Part shown: piece after piece, positions 33,779 to 46,277 of the stretch
Numbering within the stretch: the first letter of the stretch is position 1
Layout: the number at the start of each line of letters is the position of its first letter
Assembly: GCA_023053685.1 (NCBI GenBank)
Contig: JALIGW010000002.1
Coordinates: 165,857,034 to 165,921,033 of the forward strand
Origin: Diadophis punctatus similis
Lineage: Eukaryota; Chordata; Lepidosauria; Squamata; Dipsadidae
Direction: 5' to 3'
DNA: 64,000 nucleotides
Made by a program: the position numbers and the translations under genes
The notes under the pieces: model-generated
What the model was told of the DNA's origin: nothing
The model's input: only the letters and a program-made list of their open reading frames with translations
Databases searched by the model: none

Positions 33779-34863
33779 ATAATAATAATAATAATAACAG
33801 AGTTGGAAGGGACCTTGGAGGTCTTCTAGTCCAACCCCCTGCTTACGCAGGAAACCCTACACTACTTCAGACAGATGGTTATCCAACATCTTCTTAAAAA
33901 TGTCTAGTGTTGGAGAATTCACAACTTCTGGAGGTAAGCTGTTCCACTGATTAATTGTTCTAACTGTCAGGAAATTTCTCCTTAGTTCTAAGTTGCTTCT
34001 CTCCTTGATTAGTTTCCACCCATTGCTTCTTGTTCTACCCCCAGGTGCCTTGGAGAAAAGTTTGACTCCCTCTTCTTTGTGGCGACCCCTGAGATATTGG
34101 AACACTGCTATCATGTCACCCCTGGTCCTTCTTTTCATTAAACTAGACATACCCAGTTCCTGCAACCGTTCTTCATATGTTTTAGCCTCCAGTCCCCTAA
34201 TCATTTTTGTTGCTCTTCTCTGCACTCTTTCTAGAGTCTCAACATCCTTTTTACATCGTGGCAACCAAAACTGTATGCAGTATTCCAAGTGTGGCCTTAC
34301 CAAGGCATTATAAAGTGGTATTAACACTTCGCGTGATCTTGATTCTATCCCTCTGTTAATGCAGCCTAGAACTGTGTTGGCCTTTTTGGCAGCTGCTGCA
34401 CACTGCTGGCTCATATTTAAATGGTTGTCCACTAGGACTCCAAGATCCCTCTCACAGTTACTACTGTTGAGCAAGGTACCACATATACTGTACCTGTGTA
34501 TTTTGTTTTTCTTGCCTAAATGTAGAACCTTACTTTTTTCACCATTGAATTTCATTTTGTTTGATAGCGCCCAATGTTCAAGTCTGTCAAGATCCTTCTG
34601 TATCTTGAGCCTATCTTCTGGAGAGTTGGCTATTCCTGCCAGTTTGGTGTCATCTGCAAATTTGATGAGTTCCCCGTCTATCCCCTCGTCCAAGTCATTG
34701 ATGAAGATGTTGAAGAGTACTGGGCCTAAAACAGAGCCTTGGGGTACTCCACTGCATACTTCCCTCCATGTAGATGCAGTTCCATTGAGCACTACACGTT
34801 GAGTGCGGTTGGTTAGCCAGTTTCGAATCCATCTGGTGGTGATGCTGTCATATATAACTGTCT
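33779..34863 (-). mobile_element. CR1-clade LINE, 5'-truncated, with (TAA)n tail
   Basis: Minus-strand non-LTR retrotransposon. The 3' end reads to 'agttggaagggaccttgg' on the plus strand, the well-known CR1 3' end, and finishes in an (ATA)n tail at 33779-33797. The 5' side is lost near 34863. Confidence 0.9.
33857..34792 (-). pseudogene. CR1 reverse transcriptase, C-terminal 311 residues
   Basis: Open frame of a CR1-type ORF2 reverse transcriptase. It begins within the palm with SGVPQGSVLGPVLFNIFIND, has the catalytic FADD box (ELIKFADDTKLAG), then LERVQRRATKMIRGLE and ...RTINQWNSLPPEVVNSP, ending near LSEVV. The upstream endonuclease and RT fingers are missing through 5' truncation, so the copy cannot move itself. 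The uninterrupted 311-codon frame suggests a fairly young insertion. Confidence 0.88.
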
Positions 34864-35900
34864 TGTTTTTAATTTACTGTATTTTGTATAAATGAGTCCC
34901 ATATTTCATTATATTTGTCAATTCAAAGTCTACATCTATAGGCAATTTGCTCATAAATGACAAGTGTAATCAGGTCCTCAATCCACTGAGTGAAAGGAGC
35001 CATATATTTATTTTTCCAATGTTGCAATATCAGTCTTTTGGCCATGGCAAGGGCCTGGCAGAATCCATTTATATTGTTTGATTGTCAAATTCCAAGTACC
35101 AGCCATATATCTTCTGAAAATTTTATCTTTTGTCACACAGTCACATTTAAATGGTTCGCTGTTTTCTCCCAAAACTTAGCAAGCTGTAAAAACGTGTTTT
35201 AAAGAAGCATTATCCTTATTACATTTCCAAGAAAATTCTGCTTTTGACAGTCCTTTTCTATACGAATGTGATGGAGCCCAGTAAATTCTAAATATTGACA
35301 CTCTTGCTATTAAAGTTAAAACATTCTCCCATTGCCTAGGCAATATGGGAACCTCCAATTCTTCATTCATTTCTGCATATCAATTTTATTTATTGATAAC
35401 AAAAATATATAGAAACTAATAGTAGCAGATTTAACAAGTTGTTCCAGTATTTCAGGTGCCTCAGATGTTGAAAATGCTGCTTGTTCAAACAATGTTGTTA
35501 ACAAACATTGTAACTGTAAATATTGCCATTGGGATACATGTGTTAGATGTTATTTGTCTTTGACTTAACACTTTGACTAGTATAGCATGTATTGATCTTG
35601 GTTTGCAGCGAGACTTAATATTTAAGTGCCTACATTTTGTCCTAGCACTGTAGTATAATCTGTTACTATCTTTCTCTCAGCAATTATTTCATGAAGTCTC
35701 CAGTTGATCTGAACTCCAAAATATTTGACTGACCCCAATCTGGGGAAAGTCATTTGCTCACATGTGTATTTCACGATAGTCTTCAGGTCTAGGTCAGTTT
35801 TTTCTCAAGTCACAAGTTCCTCTCAACTAGTCTTCTCACTTGCTCAAAGAATGACTCTGGCAATCCCAGGCCTGTTATTTACATTTTAACTTCTTCAGTT
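34864..35900 (-). repeat. L1-like ORF2 C-terminal fragment, decayed
   Basis: The minus-strand frame at 35176-35370 (SKAEFSWKCNKDNASLKHVF) and the conceptual continuation downstream resemble the cysteine-containing C-terminus of L1 ORF2 (W.C...GS..H.F..C). The continuing 'ggccatggcaagggcctggcagaatcca' also fits the L1 tail coding ('LPGLAMAKR'). Frames are broken. Borders are approximate. Confidence 0.5.
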
Positions 35901-36232
35901 GTAGTTTTGCTCTGAATACATGTATGGGATGAAAGAGCTGGTGTAGCAGGAGGGAGATAGTCAATTATGTCTCTTAATTTAGGAGTAGCAAGCTAATGGG
36001 GTATGCTACGAGAACAGCAATGAAAATATAGTGCTGAATTTGGTTATTATTGACCCCCAGTTCCTTATTTGTGAAAATCTCAGACCCTAAACTATGGGCC
36101 TAAAAGTTTGTGTCAGGTTGTAGCTAAAATTATTATCTCTAATCAGCATATGGTGCTGTTCAGGACGAACAATGTTTCCCTCTAATAAACTGTTTCTCTC
36201 CCCCCCCCCCTCTCACACACACACATTACACA

Positions 36233-36233
36233 C

Positions 36234-36274
<41 letters not shown>
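36233..36274. repeat. (GA)n microsatellite
   Basis: About 20 GA units just after a C-run and a short CA tract. Confidence 0.95.
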
Positions 36275-36276
<2 letters not shown>

Positions 36277-36341
36277 AATGTATAAACAGTGCAGGTGAGA
36301 TGTTTTCAGCCACTCAGTCTGTCCTTTTTTTAAACATACAT

Positions 36342-36345
<4 letters not shown>

Positions 36346-36395
<50 letters not shown>
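36346..36395. repeat. (CA)n microsatellite
   Basis: About 24 CA units. Confidence 0.95.
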
Positions 36396-36397
<2 letters not shown>

Positions 36398-36429
36398 ACT
36401 GTGAGGTTGGTCAAGCAGGATTGCTGTCG

Positions 36430-36990
36430 GCTTTTCTAATGGCCAACTAAAGGCCCATTCCCATCCCTGTTATCTCCACCTTTACGACCCTGCCAGATCC
36501 AAATTGCTGCCTCCGCCTTGTGGTTTGCTCCGTGTTTGTTGTCACTTTCTACATGAAAGGCAAATGCCATTCAGAGCTTTTCAGGCCGATAATGCTCCTG
36601 CTTGGTGTATTCCTTGCGATAAGGACCCAGAGGGAAAGCAGGGAGACAGCTCCTGAAGGAATCAGGACACACCAGCCTCCTCCGATCGATCCACGGGGAT
36701 AAATCTCTTAAATAAGATGAAAGCAGGCTGCCTTCCTCTTTTCAGACACATCACAAATAGGGACGCTTTTCGAGGGATTTTATCTTTTCTTGTCCTCAAT
36801 CTTTGCCACTCGGCATACTAATCCAGACTGAGGAAATCATGTAAGTGACATGGACACGTGTAGCAATTGGGATTAGTTTATAGTGATGATAAAAGGGCTT
36901 CAGCCACAAGGGAGAACTAAACGGCAGTAGGTAAAATGATGTTTCCTGTAATTTCCTCACGTAGCCAGAAATCCCAGGCCAGCCATGTTT
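36430..36990. promoter_or_regulatory. Candidate conserved non-coding element
   Basis: Repeat-free block of balanced composition with no credible open frame, containing TTATCTCC and GCGATAAGG (GATA-type sites), CATTCC (TEAD-type) and an AAGTGACA near 36842. It stands out from the surrounding repeats. Position downstream of BNIP1 suggests a possible regulatory element of the neighbouring cardiac gene NKX2-5; inferred only. Confidence 0.35.
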
Positions 36991-36999
36991 TTAATGACA

Positions 37000-38999
37000 T
37001 GAAAGACAAGGAGATCCAGTCCTAGTCTGGACATGACACTAATCCAACATTAATTTTAACCATGGTTTACTGATGAAATCCCAATTAGCATGGTTCATAT
37101 AATCTTCTAAGCAATATAGTTTACAAGTATAATAACCAAGTTCACATATATCACAAAAAAAGTATATTTTGGCGTAGTGTGATGGATAAAATCCACCTTT
37201 GCTGATCAACTGTGTTTGTTTACAACATGTGCAGATGACCACAAACCATTACACAGAGAGGACATCAGTCCAACATCTTTAGAATAGGAACATTACTTAC
37301 CAATAATTTACTGGATTGTTTTCAATATCCTCACCACAGCTGGGTAGTTTGAATCCTTGATCTGAAGTCCTTGAGATGCATCCTTAGACTCCCTCCTGCT
37401 CCTCATGTACTGCGTGACTCTTAGTGTTTCTGACCCATGGTCTCTGCTTCCTGGAATTACCACTTCTTCTTTTTTCTCCTATGCTTCATGATGTTGCCTT
37501 CATCTCCCCCAACATATACTGTATATATATTTGAAGGAGCCTTGTTTTCAGTGAGCTGCTCTGATATAAAGCAAACAGCAATCTGTGGTGTAAATTCAAT
37601 GCATTCATTCTGGTTGGTGACACTTCAAGAGAGTAGGAATGAAATCAGACAGGCACCTATTAGCTACTTTAGGCTGACATGGATACATACCCTCCCTTCT
37701 GGTTCCATGTCTCTGATTTTTAGGGCTATTCTGGTTTAGGCAGTAGGAGAGACCATCCCTTTTAATCCAGGCTTGCGCATATATCTGTCAAATCTCCTTG
37801 CAGGGATCAGCTGATATTCAGGATCAGAGATTTGGCTTTGTCTCTTCAGTCCCACTGATCAGCTGTTCTCTGGGCTTGGAGATCTGGTAGCTAAAGAGAG
37901 ACAGCTGACTCTTTAGCTGCCTGGTCTTAGATCCTGTGGAGTGGTTGATCCTGGGCTTAGAAACCTGGCTTTGACAGAGGGATCCCATGTTCATCAGCTG
38001 TTCTGAGCTGGATGGCACTTCTGAAAGATGACTACTAGACCCATACCTATCCATCTCTCATCAGCTATTATAAGCAAACTGCCCAGTTTTCAAAGATGGT
38101 TCGATCCATCTGCAGGCTTGTACCGGCAAAGTAGAGCAATATTACTAGAGCAAATATACCCACATTTCCTAATATAAATAGCAATCCTATTTATCAGCAG
38201 TGCTGTGATTGGCAGAAGAATTCCCTCTATGACATTCCAAACAAACTGGCCTTGCAGAACACACCATGCATACACAAAACCAGAACATCATTATCTGGTA
38301 GCAATCCAAAGCAGAGTCAGGATAGGGATCAGCACTGGGTTCAGCAAATGTTATGCCAGTTCTGTTGGCACACGAACAAGTAAATGGCACTTTCACTAAG
38401 TTTTTGGGGAAAGCCTTACAGTTAGCAACCTTTCTTCTTTAGATTGCTCGGCTTTATTTATTAAAGACTTTCTTGTCTATGGAGATTCTCTTCTCCATAA
38501 GGAAAGCCTTTAAAAACTTTCTTCTGCTTTTTGTACAGAACTGATGATGCTCAAGGTCTCTTCTTCAGACCCTATGGCATTCCCCTTTTTTCGGGACTTT
38601 TGTGCAGTGCTGGTTTCTTCAGATCAGAATTAATGTAACTCTTAGCTTGCTCTATGAAAACGTGGGAGTAATAGTGGATTCAGCCGTGCACATAGATGAT
38701 TTAGTTATCCGAGCTTTCCAGAGTGTATGCTTAAAGTCAAATTTCGGGCAATATTCCCATTTTTTTTCCACACTGCAGTGTCTTGAAAGTAATAATGAAT
38801 GTCAAAATGGAGGTTGTGGATTGTTTCTTCTTTGTCAGTTTATATTTATTGGATTCAATCACTCTCTGCTTTCCCCTTCCCATAAAGCAAGAGGTGATTG
38901 CCGAGCAGCTAGTCCATTTCAGATTTCATGCTTTATAGGGGTGATCTAATTGAGAGGTTGGGTGTGGGAAGAAGGACAACCAAAGCCATCTAGAGGAGC
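37000..38999. other. Non-coding stretch, nothing recognised
   Basis: No supportable gene. Around 37790-38060 the words 'gatcagctgttct', 'ctgatcagctgttc' and 'catcagctgttctgagc' recur as weak diverged repeats. Elsewhere I see no clear element. Confidence 0.5.
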
Positions 39000-39007
39000 C
39001 CCTAGAG

Positions 39008-39189
39008 CAGAGGTCCCCTAACCCCTGGTCTGTGGATCGGCATCGGGCTGCGGCATGCCAGCAACCGGGCTGCACAAACAAACAAAGCCCCAGGCAAGCA
39101 GCATGCAAAACCACGCCCCCCCTCTGGTCCACCAAAAAACCTTTCTCCACAGAACCAGTCCCTAGTGCCCAAAATGTTGGGTGCCACTG
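39008..39189. mobile_element. hAT-type MITE with 8-bp target duplication
   Basis: 182-bp element with left end CAGAGGTCCCCTAACCCC and right end GTTGGGTGCCACTG, flanked by CCCTAGAG at 39000-39007 and 39190-39197. It belongs to the same family as 901-1114 (shared 'tgccagcaaccgggctgcacaa' interior). Confidence 0.9.
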
Positions 39190-39878
39190 CCCTAGAGAAC
39201 CCAGAGCCCTGGTTGATGTTTTTTCCTCTTGGCTGATGACTTTCTAAAGGGAATGATAACAAAGCCAATGTAGGAGATGATCAGGCTGAGCCCAAGGGAG
39301 GGGTCAAACGCATCATCAGTCATGAGTCCGTTCACGTCCACAAGAAATCTAAGTCCAGCCCACCTTGAGTTCCCGTGACTCTTATCTACCATCAAATTGC
39401 TTGGGCCATTAGTAGTTCAGATTTTTGTAGAGAGCCAAAGCTTGCAATAAGTCTTGCAATAAGAACCCATTTGAACGGCCTAAATCTCCTGATTTTCCTG
39501 GTGCTTGACAGCCAAAGAAGACGACCAATCCTTTGCTTTTTACATGTGGCCACACCCAAACACCAGGAAGGTTCCAAAGTACAATGACCTAGAACATGCT
39601 GGAGAGGGAAGGATGGGGATTGGCCAAAGGAACAGCATATTTGGGGGGGGGGGGGTCTGTGTCTATATGAGTGTGTGAACCAAGTCAAAGTGGGGTGAAT
39701 AGCAGTAGATGTGAAGAGACCCATAGATAGGGCCCAGTGAGGACCTTGTTATAGCATATGGATGGCACTATGAAGAGCTCACTCGTGGTTCTAACATATG
39801 CCTTGAAGACCTTTTTGGGGGGGGGTCCTTTCACTGATCAGATTCAGTGGTCTTCTCAGGCCTTTTGATATCCTAGAG

Positions 39879-40326
39879 CAATGATGGCGAACCTATGGCA
39901 CGCGTGCCACAGGTGGAACGCGGAGCCATATCTGCCGGCACGCGAGCAGTTGCCCTAACTCAGCTCCAGTGCACATGGGCACGCTGGCCAGCTGATTGTC
40001 AGCTTGCGCAGAGGCTCTGGGAGGGTGTTTTCGGCCTCCCGAGGGCCTCCGGGGGGGCGGGGGAAGCCGTTTTCGCCCTCCCCAGGCTCCAAGAAAACCT
40101 CTGGAGCCTGGGGAGGGTGAAAAATGGGCCTACCAGGCCCACCTGAAGTTGGGAAATGGGGGAGCAGGGGGATTGTGCACACATGCATGGGGGACGGGGC
40201 AGCATGGGGGATCACACGGGCATGCGCAAGGAGGCATTGAATTATGGGTGTGGGCACTCGCATGTGCACAATAGCGTGCGCACGCGTGCTTTTGGCACCC
40301 GAGGAAAAAAAGGTTCGCCATCACTG
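39879..40326. mobile_element. hAT-type MITE, 'GATGGCGAACC' family, copy 2
   Basis: 448-bp element from CAATGATGGCGAACC to GGTTCGCCATCACTG with a perfect 8-bp duplication TCCTAGAG (39871-39878 and 40327-40334). GC-rich interior with no coding capacity. Confidence 0.93.
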
Positions 40327-40334
40327 TCCTAGAG

Positions 40335-41680
40335 TTACCACATTAGCCCTAGATATTCAGCCACCACCCTTATTCATGATGCCAAAATGGCATTACTGTT
40401 GACCATTATAGAAGTGCAAGAGTGTCCTGCCAGGCTGCAGAAGGGATCCTCCTTTCCACAGTAAGAAAATCGCAAGCAGTTTCTTTCCCTTTCCCTTTTC
40501 ATTGAATCGCTCCCCCTAAGAATTCTCCCCAGACTGGGCTGTCCTCTGAGTCCTGGTTTCTTCTAAAGCCTGGTTTCTTGTTTAACGTTAAGGCAGATTG
40601 AGAAGCCTTCTTCCAAAATAGCACAAGAGAAGCAATGGAGGGACAATAGGCAGAAAAACCTCAGCGAAATAGTGCTTTTTTTTTTTTGTGAACCCCTGTC
40701 ACCGTGGAAGCCAAAGAAAGTAGCTTAGTTTTTTTTCCCCCCTCTTGTGCAGCCAAAAGCCAGTAGACATTAACAACCCTTTCGCCATCGACCCACAATC
40801 CTCCATCTTGACATATTGGTTATTTTTCAAGTGTCGCTCTAACAATAACCAGACGTGTTTATTGCCCATTGAAATATGGGAATGCAGCTCCTCTCCCTCC
40901 TTGGAGATACCTTGTCTGGGACTCAAAGGGGGAAGAACCTTCCTCTAAATAAACAAAGGGGCTCTCTACTTGGCCTAAGCTCTGTGCACTCCAGACATGA
41001 GAGGCTTTTCTTCCATTTACTGGCTTGCCTGGGCTCCAGATGTGCTTGGCAGCAGGAAGGTGGGTGTACCCCACCATTTGGAGAGGCCAAGACAAGATCA
41101 TGCTGCCCACTGAACAGTCCCAACTCCAGAAACACAGGTAGAAGTCCAATCCGCCAGCCCCATCTAGTACTGTACATCGGTCCCACAGAAGTAAATGAGC
41201 GAGATGACGACTTCTTCAGTAGTTAGGATCGCAGTTGCAACTTTTCTTGATGGACTAAAAAAAAAAGGCTAAATTATTAAATTATTGAAAGAAAGAGTAA
41301 CCTTCCTCTTCATTTTGCCCGCACTGCTTCTGAATCCCTACCCATAGGAAAAGAAGGAAAGACATGTTATTTCCTATTCATTTACGTACTTTAGGCTGTT
41401 AGCACAATGTGAGTTGGAAGGGAAAGTGTGGTATGAGTGTGTGTTGTTTGATTTATTTGCTTGAGCTACTGCATTGCTTTTCCCAAGAGTTCCTGCCAGT
41501 GGTCCATCTGGAGCTTGCTTGAAGATAGTTACATTTTGATCAATGAAGTTAAAGGGGAAGAATTCTTTTGTCTAAGAAAGGCGATTCCTTTCTCAGAAAT
41601 GCTGAAGAACGGCAGAAAATGTCAAGAACATGCTTGCCGCTAAGAACATGCACCAGATTCCATTCTCTGGGGGCTATCAG
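40335..41680. other. Non-coding stretch with no gene seen
   Basis: No transposon recognised. The block 40760-40960 is repeat-free and of mixed composition and might be conserved; I have no direct support for that. Confidence 0.45.
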
Positions 41681-41683
41681 AAC

Positions 41684-41800
41684 ATGATGATGATGATGAT
41701 GATGAGGATGAGGAGGAGGAGGAGGAGGAGGAGGAGGAGGAGGAGGAGGAGGAGGAGGAGGAGGAGGAGGAGGAGGAAGAGGAGGAGGAGGAGGAGGAGA
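41684..41800. repeat. (ATG)n(AGG)n microsatellite
   Basis: ATG units pass into about 30 AGG units, with two AGA interruptions. It sits at the 3' end of the minus-strand L2-like fragment that follows, so it probably grew from that element's tail. Confidence 0.93.
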
Positions 41801-42205
41801 ACGAGTTATATTTATATGCCAGTTGACTCCCAGCTCTCTGATTTACAAATTGTTTAAAATATTAAAACAAGAAGAATAACTAGCGGTAAGAAGGGCAAAG
41901 GTGGCAGGATGGCAGAGAAGAAAGGGGGGAAAAAAGAAAGAGAGGTTAAAGAGGCCTTCAACCACCGTTACCAAAATCCTGAATTAAGAGCCAGGTCTTC
42001 AAGTTTCTTCAAAATATTAGCAGAATGGGGGCCGTTTGGATCTCAGGGACAACCTCGTTCAAGAGAGCAGGCGCTGCTAAAGAAAAGTTGCACTTCCAGA
42101 ATCCGATAGATGGCATTGTAAATAAAAGGAACCTGGCCTACCCTGCCAGGTTGAATTGGCCAGGCAGATACAGCTGGTCCCTCAAGTAACCAGGCCCTAT
42201 GCTAG
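41801..42205 (-). repeat. L2-like LINE fragment
   Basis: 'ttatatttatatgccagttgactccc' opens the same tail seen at 18348-18370. The body ('cttcaaaatattagcagaatggggg', 'acctggcctaccctgcc', 'ctcaagtaaccaggcc') parallels 4560-4750. No frame survives. Confidence 0.6.
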
Positions 42206-42678
42206 GTAGGGCTAATGATGCTAGTCAAAGATGCCAAGTCTCTTCTTCTTTTTCATAGCAAACAGGATACAAACTGTAACAGGAAATCACAGAAGGCAAC
42301 AACACAACACTCCCAGCTCCCAAGTGCAGTTCCAAGGAAAGAAGGCAGTGCTTTTGCAGAAGAAATGGGTGAATCCTTCACTCCGGTTTCCATTTGGCTC
42401 AAGCTTCCATTTTTCTTCCAGGAAATCATCTGAGATGGGGGGAATGCAATACAACTGTGGAATACAAAATGGTGGGAAAGAGAAGTGCTGTACCTTCATT
42501 TAGGCACAGCAAAATGTTATGTGTGCAATTTCTCCTCCCATCAGCAGTAGTCCATGTTGACCACGTGGCCTTTGACCAGTTGTGTAAACCAAAGAGGAAA
42601 TGTTCAGCTTTTTGTCTGATTCTACATCCCAGATCTTCCTAATTTGGTGCTGCCTATAAATGTGCTAGTGAAGTGGAA

Positions 42679-42960
42679 GAATAGAATAGAATAGAATAGA
42701 ATAGAATAGAATAGAATAGAATAGAATAGAATAGAATAGAATAGAATAGAATAGAATAGAATTCTTTATTGGCCAAGTGTGATTGGACACAAAAGGAATT
42801 TGTCTTTGGTGCATATGCTCTCAGTGTACATAAAAGAAAAGATACATTTGTCAGGAATCATGAGGTACAACACTTAATGATTTTCATAGGGTACAATAAG
42901 CAATCAGGAAACAATCAATATTGATTGATCATATCACAATAGGGTGACAATCTGCACAAA
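42679..42960 (-). mobile_element. Snake-type CR1 LINE 3' end with (ATAGA)n tail
   Basis: The microsatellite 42679-42762 (about 17 ATAGA units) is joined to 'attctttattggccaagtgtgattggacac' and about 190 bases of 3' UTR-like sequence. The same joint occurs at 45640-45720 and 47411-47486. Expansion of this pentamer from CR1 tails is described for colubroid snakes. Confidence 0.85.
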
Positions 42961-42999
42961 CTCCTGGAATTTGTTGGAACTGTTTGAGTTTCATAGTTT

Positions 43000-45555
43000 G
43001 ACAATATCTGAAGGAAGCACCAACCTTTGTTAGATCTTGCCTTGTGCCTCCTTGAAGAGGGTTCCGATGCTTGTTACAGTACAATATTGCGTACGTTTGT
43101 GAGATCTGACTCACAAACTTTCCATCACTAGGTGGCAGGGCAATATAATCTTCAAATCAAGTCTGTTCTGGTTCAAAGCAACCTGAAGTTCGGGTTTTAT
43201 GATTTGTGATGGCACAGTTCCTTTTACAAGTTCCATGTAATTCAATGCGATTTTTGGTTTCTGAGTAAACATGTAGGCTCATCAGGTGAAGGCCTCAGTT
43301 GCAAAGTTTCCTGTTGCAGTGAGAAGATAAGATGACCCAAATTTACAAATCTCCTTGGGACTTCTCATCTGGCAATATCCCTGCCAGTGAAGTTCTTTGA
43401 ACCAAAGAAAAATAGGGGGTTCACTTCACAAGCAATAATCTCAGAAATTATAAAACTAAGAATGCAATTTAATGTTACGGGTTTAATTCCCTTTACTTTG
43501 GACAGATAATTAGGATCCCAGTTCAGGATACCCTGCTACAACAGAAGGGGGTCTTTGAGAGAGTTTGGGGTAAGTTTATATCCCTGTGTTGACTGGCAAC
43601 TCAGTGTGTCTATAAGATATTGTGTAAAGATGTTGTGTAATCCATAGCTGGAAGATACAAAAGACTTTTCAAACAAGGAAACACTATGTTAAAATCTGAC
43701 CTTCTTAATATCCTGTCTTGTTTTAATAATAGATACTGGACAGAAAAGATTTGTTGGCTTATTTATCTATTTGACTTATACTCTCCTTTCTAGACTGATG
43801 AGCGTTCAGAGTAGCTAACACAATTAAGTGAAAAACTACTAATATTAAAAAATTACTCAAATAACATTCCTCAAATATGAAGGAAATGAGGTTGCAATAC
43901 CTGGAATTACAGCTGAACTTGGGTGGTTGAACTAAAGGTCAATGACCAAGATGCTGACTCCCACTGAGGTGGATAATACAGTATGCCTTTAATGGGGTTG
44001 GGAGCCATATTAGAACCTCCAAAAATGTGGTCTTTCTTGGAATTTCTTGGGGTCTTGGGAAAAAAATTCTTGGTTTCTGTAATTCTTGACTGATTTCCTA
44101 TTGTACTAAATTCTGTAATATAGTACAATAGGAGATCACTTAATAACTCAGAAAAGTATTTCCCTGTTTGGGTAAAATCTTGCTTTTAATTCATCCTAAA
44201 TCCCATTTATTTCTCAAAATACATAGGACAGATTTCTAAAGTGACCAGATCTGGGCTGTAAATCTCTAGACTGACACTAGATGGCAGCAGAGACATATGG
44301 AACCTACCAATTGCCCCTCTGGAGTTTTGCAGCCCTGACTATAGCCTTTGGAACTCAGCTGATGTCTAAATAGGATGTAGTCTGAACTTCATCTCATGTC
44401 TTTATATTCTTTGTCTGTTCAGCTTTTCAAATTTAAATCCAACAGAGCTTGCTTTCCCTTAAAACATTGTACATATTATATTTTGATAATCAATGGTTCA
44501 GATACATCACTGTATCTTTGGACTTAATTGGCTTAAGAAAGGGATGGTAACTTTTATTTTTTCACTTTAAAATGTGATAATCTGGTATTTAGCAATAGGT
44601 TTAAGGAACCTATTGCTGAGTGTGGCCATGAACAAGGATCCTTGAAATTGTCTCTGAATTAGACCACTATAGCATTATCTGCTGCTCTAGAGTACTAGCA
44701 TCAGTTCACAGCTACTTTTGCAAGCACTCACTTTAACCTGGTTATTTGTATAACATCTGCTGGAAGTTAGTACCTCCCTGAAGATCCCTGAGGAACGTCA
44801 ACTGGCTTACATCAATAAACCACCAGCACCTGGAACTAGACCTAAACTTGACCTCTATTCTCAGCTGATCCATCACCAGAAGGAGTTCTTTGAAGGACAA
44901 GGAAATGGTACTCATTCTGAAGGTAGCTAAGTAGTCATTTCAGAGTGGTAAGATAACACAACCATCTGCTTTGAATCTGGTTCTTAAGTGTAAAGTTGTT
45001 GTTATTGATTTGAATGGCAGAGACTCACTGTTTTTAGTGGGAACACTAAAAACAGTGTTCCCACTAAAAGTATTTCACCTAGCAATGTTTTGTTAAACGC
45101 CAAGTAAGAACTTAATGTGTTCAATCTGGCATTATTGAAAATAACCCCTATGCCTTTTCCCCCCATGTACTGACTTCTGGGATGTTGTGTAATCCTATAC
45201 AAAGGGAATTCAAGTGATTCTACTTATGAATGAGAAGATAAGAGGTTTCTTTCCTGATGTTTTGAAATCATTACTGACAATTGAATAGAAGTACATGTTA
45301 CTTTTCTTCAGAGAAAAAAGTTGGGTGGTCCTGGCTAGAGTAAATTGGTCTTCTGTGGCTACTTTCTTGGCCTTCCACTAAAGCACACAGTCTCTAGATT
45401 TGTACCTCTAGGGACCAGCATGTAACTCTCACTGTGGAGAGAAGGCAAAGGAAGGCAAAATGAGAAGTCACATCACCCAGAGCTACGTAACTTTGGTGAT
45501 TTAATTTGGAATTTCATATATGTGTTATATCCTACGGCTACCACTAAGTGTCGTA
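43000..45555. other. Non-coding stretch with no gene seen
   Basis: AT-rich sequence with no supportable gene or clearly named transposon. It contains the double hairpin at 45026-45069 (listed separately). Confidence 0.5.
45026..45069. repeat. Two overlapping, mutually exclusive perfect hairpins
   Basis: Hairpin A pairs 45026-45039 with 45044-45057 (14 bp, GGAA loop). Hairpin B pairs 45032-45047 with 45054-45069 (16 bp, 6-base loop). They share bases and cannot form together. Most simply this is the scar of template switching during replication. Confidence 0.9.
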
Positions 45556-45559
45556 TCTA

Positions 45560-45722
45560 ATAATTTATGATGAATGTATTTTTACGATGACTATGATCAT
45601 GATTTATCACTTATTGCTTGTATGTACACTGAGAGCTTATGCACCGGAGACAAATTCCTTGTGTGTCCAATCACACTTGGCCAATAAAGAATTCTATTCT
45701 AATTCTGTTCTGTTCTTGAATG
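45560..45722 (+). mobile_element. Snake-type CR1 LINE 3' end
   Basis: Plus-strand copy: '...gcaccggagacaaattccttgtgtgtccaatcacacttggccaataaagaattctattct' with a short decayed TTCTA-type tail. Confidence 0.8.
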
Positions 45723-46074
45723 CTTCATGAGTGTTTCCTGTGCAGTTTTTGCTAACTCACACTCCACACAAATAGCACAGGTCACTAGACTTCTGAAATC
45801 TGACGAATTAAACCTGAATAAGGAGAGCTCTAATAAAACTTATCCATTTATCTGCATATTTTGCAACATGTTACTTTGCCGGATGCTCAAAGTCCAATCT
45901 TCTCGGATTAAAGATGTAGCGTCCTATTGTTATGTCAGACTGTGATGAGTCTTTTCATCTTCCCCATATTTGAGGCCTCTTGATGTGTTGTGCCTGCAAC
46001 TCCTATCATGTCTTTTCATCTCATGCCTTCCTAGAGGACTGATATTTGTTTCCCACTACCCCTTCCCTCTCATT

Positions 46075-46260
46075 TCTTCATTGCTTTTGACATGAAAGTA
46101 CCGTTGCCTATTTTCCTTTACTTGGCAAACTTGAAAATAGGCTTCTGGCCTATTTGAAGGGGCAAATCCAGGGCTAATGACACCCCTCATCTGCTTTCAT
46201 TCGTCTCTGTGCATGAATGAATTAAACCAATTACAATTAAAATGGGACGTGTGTATTGTT
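46075..46260. promoter_or_regulatory. Candidate conserved non-coding element
   Basis: Repeat-free block with TTTACTTGGCAAACTTG, GGGCTAATGACACCCC and AATTAAACCAATTACAATTAAAATGG, i.e. several homeodomain cores at close spacing. No open frame. Judged on composition and position only. Confidence 0.35.
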
Positions 46261-46277
46261 TCAGAGAATAGGTATCT

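Noticed and set aside
41630..41857. Poly-arginine frame
   Set aside because: Translation of the (AGG)n tract at a LINE tail.
42679..42762. Regular repeat array, CRISPR-like at first glance
   Set aside because: Pentamer microsatellite without spacers, in a vertebrate genome.
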